A DNA stretch of 64,000 nucleotides from CAZXPY01 sp964643435 (GTDB lineage Bacteria > Patescibacteriota > Microgenomatia > Woykebacterales > RBG-16-39-9b). The translations under genes were made by a program, and so were the position numbers. The stretch covers positions 62,001 through 126,000 of the forward strand of contig CAZXPY010000002.1 of the NCBI GenBank assembly GCA_964643435.1, read 5' to 3'. This document shows positions 1 to 7,703 of this stretch, piece by piece. Under the pieces are notes generated by a model, which was not told where the DNA came from, made no database searches, and worked only from the letters and a program-made list of their open reading frames with translations. The first letter of the stretch is position 1; each line of letters begins with the position of its first letter.

Positions 1-75
1 TTTGCGCTTCATCAGGGCATTAAAAAGCGTGCTTTTCCCACTATTTGGCAATCCAACTATCCCACACGAGACCAT
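1..75 (-). CDS. ychF: Ribosome-binding GTPase YchF, N-terminus only (partial)
   Basis: The first 25 codons of a minus-strand gene run off the left edge. They encode MVSCGIVGLPNSGKSTLFNA followed by LMKRK. GLPNSGKST is the P-loop of the Obg/YchF GTPase family, and the MxxxCGIVGLPN opening is typical of YchF rather than Obg or Era. Known role of the family: a conserved P-loop NTPase that binds ribosomes and takes part in stress responses. Only the G1 motif is visible, so identity rests on this opening alone. The start is 6 nt behind an extended -10 box, with no Shine-Dalgarno. Confidence 0.8.
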   Translation of the reverse strand, partial: MVSCGIVGLPNSGKSTLFNALMKRK

Positions 76-81
76 GCGTAA

Positions 82-90
82 ATTATACCA
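82..90 (-). promoter_or_regulatory. Extended -10 promoter of ychF (leaderless)
   Basis: On the minus strand the sequence reads TGGTATAAT, a perfect extended -10 element. Its last base is only 6 nt before the ATG of ychF, so the transcript probably starts at or next to the start codon. No clear -35 is needed with the TGn extension. Confidence 0.7.
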
Positions 91-102
91 GGTGGAGTAA
101 TA

Positions 103-726
103 CTAGTAGGAAATAACAACGGTTTTCCCTAACCATGCATTATCTTTTACGCACTTCAGCATAAAATCTGCAACGTCTGCTCTTGAAATGTGATCTTTAA
201 GATCAAGATCAAGTTGTTCTCCCATTCGATAATGACCAATTCTCGGTCCATCAGTCAAGGCCAAGGGTCTGACAATTACCCACTCTAAACCACTTTCTTT
301 AGTTTCTTTCTCTTGGGCAGTTTTATCATCTAAAATAGGTTGAACAGCAGTAACTTGTTCCTCACTCATTCCCGAATCTTTCAAACGCGCCACACCCTCA
401 GGTGAACCACTAAAAGCATACGAGCTTTCAACAATTAAGCGCTTAACTTTGTGTTTTTTCATTGAATTGATTATGTTTTGGGTACCTTTTGCCAAAATAG
501 GTATATTAGATCCAAGCGCTAAAAGAACTGCATCTACACCTAAAATTCCTTCATCTACTCTTTGGGGATCCAAAATGTCCCCCCTTACAACTGTCAATTT
601 GTTATTGACAATCGTCATTTTTTCAGGATCCCTAACAAAAGCCCCTACTTCGTATCCTTGATCTAAAGCCTGTTGGACAATTTGTTTACCTGTACCCCCG
701 GTTGCTCCAAAAACGGCGATTTTCAT
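103..726 (-). CDS. NAD(P)H-binding (atypical SDR) family protein
   Basis: This 207-residue protein opens with MKIAVFGATGGTGKQIV, the glycine-rich dinucleotide-binding turn (GATGGTG) of atypical short-chain dehydrogenases. Later landmarks of the family are VVRGDILD near residue 50, the DAVLLALGS strand, and WVIVRPLALTDG near residue 150. It is a single Rossmann domain without an obvious catalytic YxxxK, as in NmrA-like or flavin-reductase-like NAD(P)-binding proteins. The substrate cannot be told. It is preceded on its strand by AGGAGGTGAAAGT, a strong ribosome binding site, and followed directly by the ychF promoter. Confidence 0.85.
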   Translation of the reverse strand: MKIAVFGATGGTGKQIVQQALDQGYEVGAFVRDPEKMTIVNNKLTVVRGDILDPQRVDEGILGVDAVLLALGSNIPILAKGTQNIINSMKKHKVKRLIVESSYAFSGSPEGVARLKDSGMSEEQVTAVQPILDDKTAQEKETKESGLEWVIVRPLALTDGPRIGHYRMGEQLDLDLKDHISRADVADFMLKCVKDNAWLGKTVVISY

Positions 727-836
727 ACTTTCACCTCCTGTTTAAATTTTAACAAGATCAATTCTTCTTTTCCCATATTTTAAGATTTCACTAAAAATGG
801 TAATTGACTTAGTATTATACTTGTTTGTTAGATTGT

Positions 837-1067
837 ATGTCTATGGATAATGAAGATTTAAAAGCAATACAAAAATTATTTCGTAAGGAATTAAAAGTGG
901 AGATGGAGCCAATAAAAGAAACGTTAGGAGCAAATACAGAGTCATTAATAAATATAGAAAAAGAAATTAAAGCGTATATGGACGCTTTAGGTGTGGAGAG
1001 AAAAAGAATAGATAAACACGATTCTCGTTTAGAAATAATCGAAGAAAGTCTTAATTTAAACCCCTAA
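837..1067 (+). CDS. Small charged coiled-coil protein of unknown function
   Basis: I do not recognise a family. The product is about 76 residues, rich in K/E with heptad-like spacing (EDLKAIQKLFRKELKVEMEP and onward), so a single long helix or coiled coil is likely. A TTG start at 825 and ATGs at 837 and 843 are all in frame. I chose 837 because it is the first ATG. A TATTAT -10-like box lies about 20 nt upstream and no Shine-Dalgarno is visible. The downstream gene has its own promoter, so this is a monocistronic orphan. Confidence 0.5.
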   Translation: MSMDNEDLKAIQKLFRKELKVEMEPIKETLGANTESLINIEKEIKAYMDALGVERKRIDKHDSRLEIIEESLNLNP

Positions 1068-1119
1068 GACCCATTCTGATTTACAAACCCACCAAAAGAA
1101 AAACGACTCTGCACTAAAA

Positions 1120-1149
1120 TTCAAGTTAGCTTGAACTGTTTGGTATAAT
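1120..1149 (+). promoter_or_regulatory. Promoter of the sigma-region-4-like gene
   Basis: TTCAAG, an 18-nt spacer, then TATAAT preceded by TGG. The ATG that follows TATA directly (1148) is part of the -10 box and therefore not a credible start codon. Confidence 0.6.
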
Positions 1150-1180
1150 GGGCCTATCAACAAACGGTAGGAGGAGAAGA

Positions 1181-1579
1181 GTGGATCCAGAACCGCCGAA
1201 ACGCAGCCGGATTTTAAGTACACTTGAGGTAAGTGAAAAGGCTAATTTTCTACCTCTACTTAAAGAAATTTGTGGAGGCTGGAACGGAGAGGAAATTCCT
1301 AGTGCAAAGGTTATAATTTGGATTATTAGAAGTCTAACAAATCATCAACACTCTCAAATAGCCATCCGTTTGTTTGGTTTGGACGGCCAGAAGGCAAGAA
1401 CTTCTTCCGAGGTCGCTAACGAGATGGGTGTAGGTAGTGTGTGGGTGCGGCAATGCAAAATTCGGATTATCCAAAGGTTGCGTAAGATCCCAAGAATCAT
1501 GGTTCTTTTGGGGAGACGAAGTACGCGGGAAGGAGAAGAGATGCTTAGTAACTTTCGGGGTTCCGATCCCTACTATTAG
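1181..1579 (+). CDS. Small protein with a sigma-70 region 4-like helix-turn-helix
   Basis: The product has about 132 residues. Its second half, around TSSEVANEMGVGSVWVRQCK and the following RIIQRLRKIP, matches the helix-turn-helix of sigma-70 region 4, which contacts -35 boxes. No region 2 is present, so it is not a full sigma factor; a DNA-binding regulator is the safer guess. I chose the GTG at 1181 over the ATG at 1148 because AGGAGGAGAAGA sits just ahead of it. It has its own promoter and a strong terminator, so it is a standalone unit. Confidence 0.6.
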   Translation: MDPEPPKRSRILSTLEVSEKANFLPLLKEICGGWNGEEIPSAKVIIWIIRSLTNHQHSQIAIRLFGLDGQKARTSSEVANEMGVGSVWVRQCKIRIIQRLRKIPRIMVLLGRRSTREGEEMLSNFRGSDPYY

Positions 1580-1591
1580 CCGGTTGAAACT

Positions 1592-1625
1592 AGACCTGTT
1601 TTGTCAAAAACAGGTCTTCTTTTTA
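1592..1625 (+). terminator. Rho-independent terminator
   Basis: AGACCTGTTTT pairs with AAAACAGGTCT around a short loop, followed by TCTTTTT. It closes the sigma-region-4-like gene. It also rules out longer reading of the cupredoxin gene from 1601. Confidence 0.85.
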
Positions 1626-1675
1626 CAAAATTATTTGACAAATTTTACTCTAAAATACAAAATATAATTAAAAGT

Positions 1676-2086
1676 ATGCGTTCTCTGCCCGTAAAAAAAC
1701 TTATTCCTGTTCTTTTCCTTTTGATAGCGATTGTTTTAACGACCCTATATTTTGCTCAAAAAAAGAGTTTCGAAACCAGAACAAGAGCGCAAGAACCAGT
1801 TTCTTCTACTACAAAAAATTATACAGTTGCTTATCAGAATTCAAGATTTACTCCGGAAAAAATTACCATTAAATTTAGTGAAAGTGTAACTTGGATTAAT
1901 AAAAGCACTAATAAGCTTTGGGTTGCTTCTGGTCCGCACCCCTCCCATACCCTGTACCCCGAATTTGACTCCAAAAAAGTAATTGAGCCAAACGAAAGCT
2001 ACACTTTTACTTTTACTAAAAAAGGTTATTGGGGTTATCATAACCATACTAATGACGACGCTGAAGGAGTAGTAGTTGTTCCGTAG
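1676..2086 (+). CDS. Membrane-anchored cupredoxin-like protein
   Basis: The product has 136 residues. Residues 8-28 form one hydrophobic segment (signal anchor), followed by a cupredoxin fold of about 90 residues facing outward. Likely metal ligands are the histidines in SGPHPSHTLYPEF and in GYWGYHNHTND. The usual type-1 copper cysteine is missing (YHNH rather than YxCxxH), so a classic blue-copper site is doubtful. The start at 1676 follows TATAAT by 7 nt, suggesting a leaderless mRNA. Upstream in-frame codons lie inside the preceding terminator. Function could be copper binding or redox at the cell surface. Confidence 0.75.
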   Translation: MRSLPVKKLIPVLFLLIAIVLTTLYFAQKKSFETRTRAQEPVSSTTKNYTVAYQNSRFTPEKITIKFSESVTWINKSTNKLWVASGPHPSHTLYPEFDSKKVIEPNESYTFTFTKKGYWGYHNHTNDDAEGVVVVP

Positions 2087-2156
2087 CCTAACTTGGATAA
2101 TTAACTTTTAATTGTTGATTGTTGTTGGTTGATAGTTGTTAGTTCCGAAGGTGGGC

Positions 2157-2185
2157 TTGACAAGCAAGCGAGAACCTGGTTAAAT
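2157..2185 (+). promoter_or_regulatory. Promoter of the large surface-protein gene
   Basis: TTGACA, 17 nt, TTAAAT, ending about 21 nt before the ATG at 2207. Confidence 0.6.
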
Positions 2186-2206
2186 TAATTTAATTATTCG
2201 ATTGAA

Positions 2207-5200
2207 ATGAAACTGCCCGGATTTTCAATCTTAGTTCTTTCCATAACGCGTAGATTAACCCCGCGAGGATTATTCCTTTTATTGTTTAGTTTCTCCTTAC
2301 TTCTTCCTTCCACTTCGTTCGCTTACGATATTAATCGCCAATCTTTATATGACTACGGTCCTTATTACGGTGACGAGAAGAAAATCTTAGGATTAACCGC
2401 TTCTGCCCAAGAACCAAATCCGCTGCCGATACCCTCTGATGCTGTCATCCCAACCGCCTCTTTCCCTCTTCCTGGTAACCCTTTTTATTTTGTGAAGGGG
2501 GCCTTTGAAACGCTCCAGACCACATTTACTTTTAACCCGATAACCGACGAGGAGATTAGATTAAGACACGCAACGGAGCGGTTAGCGGAAGTTAACGCGC
2601 TGGTAGCGGACGGTAACTATACTCTTGCCAACGAAACTGCTCTACGTTATCAAAGTACAATCGAACAAATTAATGAAAATATTACCAATTTAGCCGGCGC
2701 CGGAACCGATGTTTCCCAATTTGCGGCAAGTTTGGAGCAAACAACGATCAAGCAGGCCGTTGTACTGGAAGCAACCCTTGTCACTGCCCCGCCAATTGCG
2801 GCTGATTCTTTAAGAACTGCTCTTGATGCCGCCCAGGCAGGTAGCGACACTGCGGCTGATGTTTTGAACAAAGAAGCGGTAACAGGGGAACTTAAAGATG
2901 CACTTGCCGGTTTAAAGGACCAAGGTATCTTAAAACAAGAAATTTATGATAAATTGGTGGCTACTGATACAAGAAGCGAAGTCAGAGATGAATTAGAAAA
3001 ATTAAACGAGGCTGGAATTGTACCTAATTTAGAATTAAAAGCGCTTGATAGCGGTCAAAAAGATTTATATCCAGAGTATTACAGTCGAAGATTAGAAAAC
3101 CTAAAATTCGCTGAACTTAAAGCCCTAGAAGCAGTCAGTCCCCCAACTGATCCAGACGAGCAAGAAAGACTTGAGGAATTTATCCGCACTTACAAAAGTG
3201 GTGAGGTTATTCCCGGTGAAATGCGTCAATATATACCCTTCCTAAGACTCGCGCAGTTAGCCCGAACCGTAAAATTAGACGTCCTTAATCCTGAACAGGA
3301 AGATGAGGTCTTCCGTTATTACCACCAATACTTAAGTGAAAACCCAACCTATAAAGCCGAAGATTTTACCGATATAACCCCAGTGGGGATAGTAACCCCG
3401 GTTCCAGAAAGTACGCCATCTGCCCAGACTCCGGTTCCAGTGGACCAGAGTTTGGCGACTCCTTCGGCCGCTCCTTACATTGGCAGCCCCGGATTTATCT
3501 TGCCCGATTCACCTTTCTATTTTGCTAAACGATTTGGGGAAACATTTGGTCAAATCACCAATTTCGGAACGAAGAGTAGCCTTGAATATCGTCTAAGGTT
3601 GGCAGAGACGCGTTTAGCCGAAGCAAACGCCTTATTTGCTAAAGGCAAGGATGAACTAGCTTTGAGCGCAATTAAAAATTATACCAATGAGATTGGGTAT
3701 GTCACCGAAAGATTAAAAGAACTTGAAACAAGCGGTGTGGTTGTTCAAATTGGTGACGCGCTAGACATCGCTCCTAGATTAGAGTTTAATGTAACCCGGG
3801 CTAATATTGTTTTTGAAAGAAATCTCCTACCACTTCCCCCAACCGGAGCCGATATCTTCAAAGAAGCAATAAAATCCACCCAAACTGCGGCTGACGTTGT
3901 GGCGGATACTTTGGATAGACCCCCCATCCCCGCAGTTTTGATCGAGAGAATCGATAACTTGAAAAACTTAGGATTTATCACTCCGCAAGAAGCCGAAAGA
4001 TTGCTTCAAGTTGACAGCCGGCAAGAGCTCCGAGGCGAGGTGGAAAAGTTAATTGAAGCTGGCACTTTTCCGATAGCTGATGCCAAAAAACTTGATGATC
4101 GCCAATCACAACTTTATCCAGACGAGTTTAATAAATTAGTAGAAGTACGCAAAATTGAGGAACTACAACGTCTCCGAGCAATTCAAGCCGAAATTGCCCA
4201 AACTCCGGCACTAAGAGCCAATGCCGAAAATTATGGTAAAAGAATCGACGAACTACAACAAGAAGTTAACCTAGGTTTAATAAGTGCTGATCCAATTGGC
4301 CAGAGACTCACTCAAGAGTATACTAAAATTGCGACAGCCTCGGCTAATCTTGAAGCTACACCTTCAGCAGTTCCGGTAACTCCACTCCCAATACCGCAAC
4401 CCTTCTTTGCAAAACCAGGCGATCCTTGGTACTTCTTAAAAGGGGGCTTTGAGTTTGTCCAAACCCAAATCGCCCTTACCCCAACCGCTAAAGCTAACGT
4501 TGTTCTAGGAATAGCCCGAGAAAGACTGGCCGAGGCGATTGCGCTTGATTCGCAAGGAAAGAAAGATAAAGCGGCTGAAAGCTACAAAGAATATGTTGTT
4601 GAATTAGAAAACTTAATAAAGAACGTTAAGGGTTATAATCTTTCTCCCGAGCAAGGAAAAGTTTTGGGAGAGGCAATCGCTAAAGAAGTCGCCAACGAGA
4701 CCTTAATACTAGAAAAAGTGTCTTTGGGAACCGATGAGCACGTTGGCGGTACTCTTTCAGCGGCGGTTGTTGCCGCCAAGAATGCTCTAGATTCGGCGGC
4801 TGATTTGAAAAAAGAGCCTCCATTGCCGGCTGATATCAGGGCAACATTAATCGATCTTCCTGAAGATATGATACCTCAAAACGAAAAGGACAAAATCTTG
4901 GGAGTTCAGACAAGAGCCGACGCCCGCGCTTACGTAAGTGATCTTTTTAAAAAAGGAATTATTACCGAAAGTGAATATGAGCTCATTAATAAGGAACTTC
5001 AGGTTACTAACCCGGCTGAATATGAAAGACTGCAAAACTTGAAAAAAGTTGAGGAAGTCTTAAACTTAGAAGAATTAAGGACAAAGGCGCAAGAACAAGC
5101 AAAAAATAATGAGGAACTGACCAGAAAACTAGCTGAATTTCAAGCTAACTACAAGCCAGGAGACCCAATCCCAGAAGACGTTAGAGCTTACATTCCTCTA

Positions 5201-7006
5201 ACCCGTCTTGATGAGCTTACTAAAACAATTAGACCAGATTTGATAAATCTTAATGATTTCGCCAGGCGTAGTGACTTAGTTTTGGCAATCGCCACTTTGA
5301 GAGAAGAGTTTAAACCAACCTTTGATGATTTTGCCCAAATTGAGAAATTCCGCCGCAGCCGACCCAACGCCGCCCTTCCGCCAGATCTAGCCCGATTCGA
5401 AGCCCTCGCGTTTCGTTTGGGACTAAGAAATAGCGCTCAATCTTGTTTCCTCCCCTCCCCACCTTTTGCTCCTAATACTCCTTGTCCGCCACCAGGAGCA
5501 GCGATTAACATTTCTAGTATATATCCGGGACCTACTTTTACTGGTTCGGAAATCGGCGGAGCAACTTATGGTCAGGGACCAAAACCGGTTTCCCCGGGTG
5601 TATGCCCAGACGGCTATCACTGGATGGGTGACAATGGTGGTTGGTGTATGAGTAATGGTGGAATATACAATTCTAATTATTATACAAACACTTATACTCA
5701 AAACACTTACCCAACCGGCAATACCGGCTACTACTACCCACCAGGTAATTATAACTACGGTGGTCCAAATTACACGCCTTATTCAACCTATTACTCTGGT
5801 AACCAGGGCTCAGGAAATTGTCCTCCAGGTTATAATTTCTCGCCGAACTTAGGTTGTATTCAATCGGAAGTAATTAATAATCCTTCTATTTACTACAACC
5901 CTTATCCTACTAACCCTTACCGAGACTACGGTCCCGGCACTGGTCCAAAACCGACTTCCCCAGGAAACTGCCCAGACGGGTATCATTGGATGGGTGACAG
6001 CGGTGGTTGGTGTATGAGTAATGGTCCAGGTTATACAAGTTCACCGTATCCTTACCCACCGCCAACTTATTACGGCCCTGGTCCTCCTTACTACACTACT
6101 AATCCACCTAGTGGTACGGTTCCGGGAAGTGGTCCAGCGCCAATTTCTCCGGGTGTTTGTCCAAGCGGTTTCCACTGGATGTTTGATAATGGTGGCTGGT
6201 GTATGGCTGATGGTGGCACTTACACAAATGCGACTACTCCAGGCGATAGCAGCCCCAATGACGGCTGTCCTTACGGCTACGATAAAAACAGCACTGGTAC
6301 CTGTGTACCGAACACTTACCCAGGAACACCTTATTATCCAGGAACATCAGGTAATTGTGGGTATGGCTATTATTGGAACGGTAGTAGCTGTGTACCTACT
6401 TCGGGAACCAGTGGTGGCGGCAGTTGCGGTCCTGGCTACTATTGGAACGGTACTAGTTGCAGCACTACTTATACTGGCGGTGGGAGTTGCGGTAGTGGGT
6501 ATTATTGGAACGGTTCTAGTTGTGTACCTAACTATACGGCTACTTCTCCGGGGGGCTGTGGTAGCGGTTATTACTGGACTGGAAGCTCTTGTCAACCTTC
6601 TTCCTCTTCTGGTTCTGGTTCTGGAAGTTGCAGCAGCGGGTATTATTGGAACGGTTCAGTTTGTCTCTCATCTACTCCGACAAACTGCTTATCAAATCAA
6701 TTCTACGAAGCTGGGTATGGTTGTGTGACAATTGGAACAACAACACCACCTTCTTCAACTCAAGTTGCGGGAACGTGCCCCTCTGGTTATCACTGGATGT
6801 ACGATAACGGCGGTTGGTGTATGGCTGATGGCGGTTACACAGCGCCTCCACCTTCAACAACTCCTCCACCTTCAACAACGCCTCCACCTACGAGTACAAC
6901 CGGAAGCTGTCCGGAAGGGTACCATTGGATGGGCCTAAATTACTCACCAAGCGGCGATTGTATGAGTAATAGTGACTCCGGCGTCTTTGTCCCCGCAACA
7001 TACTAA
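2207..7006 (+). CDS. Large secreted surface protein: three DUF5667 repeats and Cys-rich tail repeats
   Basis: This 1599-residue protein has a signal peptide (residues 1-39, ending LLLPSTSFA). Three DUF5667-type helical domains follow, each starting with a P-G-P-F/W-YF motif: GNPFYFVKGAFE near 84, DSPFYFAKRFGE near 435, and GDPWYFLKGGFE near 740. Each is followed by a long charged helical stretch. The last 500 residues are low-complexity Tyr/Pro/Gly/Ser with paired cysteines: five CPDGYHWMGDNGGWCMSNGG-like units and five CGSGYYWNGSSCVP-like units. The tail probably forms disulfide-linked repeats outside the cell. There is no LPXTG signal. Adhesion or host contact is an inference; the function of DUF5667 is unknown. 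Confidence 0.85.
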   Translation: MKLPGFSILVLSITRRLTPRGLFLLLFSFSLLLPSTSFAYDINRQSLYDYGPYYGDEKKILGLTASAQEPNPLPIPSDAVIPTASFPLPGNPFYFVKGAFETLQTTFTFNPITDEEIRLRHATERLAEVNALVADGNYTLANETALRYQSTIEQINENITNLAGAGTDVSQFAASLEQTTIKQAVVLEATLVTAPPIAADSLRTALDAAQAGSDTAADVLNKEAVTGELKDALAGLKDQGILKQEIYDKLVATDTRSEVRDELEKLNEAGIVPNLELKALDSGQKDLYPEYYSRRLENLKFAELKALEAVSPPTDPDEQERLEEFIRTYKSGEVIPGEMRQYIPFLRLAQLARTVKLDVLNPEQEDEVFRYYHQYLSENPTYKAEDFTDITPVGIVTPVPESTPSAQTPVPVDQSLATPSAAPYIGSPGFILPDSPFYFAKRFGETFGQITNFGTKSSLEYRLRLAETRLAEANALFAKGKDELALSAIKNYTNEIGYVTERLKELETSGVVVQIGDALDIAPRLEFNVTRANIVFERNLLPLPPTGADIFKEAIKSTQTAADVVADTLDRPPIPAVLIERIDNLKNLGFITPQEAERLLQVDSRQELRGEVEKLIEAGTFPIADAKKLDDRQSQLYPDEFNKLVEVRKIEELQRLRAIQAEIAQTPALRANAENYGKRIDELQQEVNLGLISADPIGQRLTQEYTKIATASANLEATPSAVPVTPLPIPQPFFAKPGDPWYFLKGGFEFVQTQIALTPTAKANVVLGIARERLAEAIALDSQGKKDKAAESYKEYVVELENLIKNVKGYNLSPEQGKVLGEAIAKEVANETLILEKVSLGTDEHVGGTLSAAVVAAKNALDSAADLKKEPPLPADIRATLIDLPEDMIPQNEKDKILGVQTRADARAYVSDLFKKGIITESEYELINKELQVTNPAEYERLQNLKKVEEVLNLEELRTKAQEQAKNNEELTRKLAEFQANYKPGDPIPEDVRAYIPLTRLDELTKTIRPDLINLNDFARRSDLVLAIATLREEFKPTFDDFAQIEKFRRSRPNAALPPDLARFEALAFRLGLRNSAQSCFLPSPPFAPNTPCPPPGAAINISSIYPGPTFTGSEIGGATYGQGPKPVSPGVCPDGYHWMGDNGGWCMSNGGIYNSNYYTNTYTQNTYPTGNTGYYYPPGNYNYGGPNYTPYSTYYSGNQGSGNCPPGYNFSPNLGCIQSEVINNPSIYYNPYPTNPYRDYGPGTGPKPTSPGNCPDGYHWMGDSGGWCMSNGPGYTSSPYPYPPPTYYGPGPPYYTTNPPSGTVPGSGPAPISPGVCPSGFHWMFDNGGWCMADGGTYTNATTPGDSSPNDGCPYGYDKNSTGTCVPNTYPGTPYYPGTSGNCGYGYYWNGSSCVPTSGTSGGGSCGPGYYWNGTSCSTTYTGGGSCGSGYYWNGSSCVPNYTATSPGGCGSGYYWTGSSCQPSSSSGSGSGSCSSGYYWNGSVCLSSTPTNCLSNQFYEAGYGCVTIGTTTPPSSTQVAGTCPSGYHWMYDNGGWCMADGGYTAPPPSTTPPPSTTPPPTSTTGSCPEGYHWMGLNYSPSGDCMSNSDSGVFVPATY

Positions 7007-7020
7007 CTAAAATATCTAGT

Positions 7021-7089
7021 TTTTTTATTAAAAAGAAAAGGCCGACAATCACATCGTTGTCCTAAAGGACACGCGTATCTTTGTCGGCC
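7021..7089 (-). terminator. Possible terminator at the end of the guide array transcript
   Basis: Read on the minus strand, the last array unit (outer stem GGCCGACA/TGTCGGCC) is followed by TTTTCTTTTTAATAAAAAAA. A stable stem plus a T-rich tract would end the tas/array transcript before it runs into the convergent surface-protein gene. The same stem with TTTTTCTTTT follows block B at about 7381-7390. Confidence 0.5.
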
Positions 7090-7340
7090 TCGTTCGGCAG
7101 AGTAGCCACACTTGAGATCTTGTCAAGAAAGACAACGTATCGTTTGTGGCTTTGGTATTCGCAACACCGATTCGTTTGTCTTCGGAAGACATATGTGCCC
7201 TTGTCACGGGTAATTTCCGTGGTTTGGTGGGGAGGACATCCCGACAGTTGTTATTTGTAACACGTATTCAATTGTCCTCCCCACCGTTTTCTGGCGACAA
7301 CCCATCTCTTGTTGGAGACCAACAAAACGACCATTGTCGC
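7040..7340 (-). repeat. TIGR-like guide array, block A (five dual-spacer units)
   Basis: Five units share one geometry: an outer stem ending in ACA, 9 variable nt, an inner hairpin TTGT...ACA, 9 variable nt, then TTGT and the outer complement. On the plus strand the units lie at 7040-7089, 7104-7151, 7161-7205, 7226-7285 and 7293-7340. Spacer pairs are ATCACATCG/CGCGTATCT, CTTGAGATC/ACGTATCGT, CCGATTCGT/TATGTGCCC, TCCCGACAG/CGTATTCAA and ACCCATCTC/AAACGACCA. Outer and inner stems differ between units but stay paired, which indicates selection on structure. The third unit has a decayed outer stem. The layout matches TIGR arrays, whose mature tigRNAs (about 36 nt) carry two spacers. Confidence 0.8.
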
Positions 7341-7389
7341 ATAATCTCTATCCAGTGGGTATATTTTACCACTTCAGGCAAAAGAAAAA

Positions 7390-7699
7390 GGCCGACACAT
7401 GAGTGATTGTCCTAAAGGACATTCTCCTCGTTGTCGGCCTCGTTCGGCAGAGTAGCCACACCTAGGACTTTGTCTGATTGGACATAGGACGTTTTGTGGC
7501 TTCTCTCACCCTAACAGCGACACCGTCCACATTGTCTCAAAGAGACAAACGATTCATTGTCGCTGGTTGGTTTTTTAAGTTGGTGGGGGGACAAACAGTA
7601 ATTTGTCGTCCACGACAGACCTCCTTTTGTCCTCCCCACCGTTTGGTCTGGCGACATGTTAGTAATTGTAGAGGTTTCTACAGCCCCAACGTTGTCGCC
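7390..7699 (-). repeat. TIGR-like guide array, block B (five dual-spacer units)
   Basis: This is a second five-unit block with the same order of stems and the same linkers as block A, beginning with the same GGCCGACA stem and TTGTCCTAAAGGACA hairpin. Units are at 7390-7439, 7454-7501, 7517-7563, 7582-7640 and 7650-7699. Spacer pairs are CATGAGTGA/TTCTCCTCG, CCTAGGACT/TAGGACGTT, CCGTCCACA/AACGATTCA, AACAGTAAT/GACCTCCTT and TGTTAGTAA/GCCCCAACG. None equals the block A spacer at the same place. The block ends 4 nt from the stop codon of the tas gene, on its downstream side. Confidence 0.8.
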
Positions 7700-7703
7700 T
7701 TTG

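Noticed and set aside
5423..6938. Several open frames of 60-235 residues inside the surface-protein gene
   Set aside because: They are shifted readings of the repetitive Tyr/Pro/Gly/Cys tail and have low-complexity sequences without start signals.
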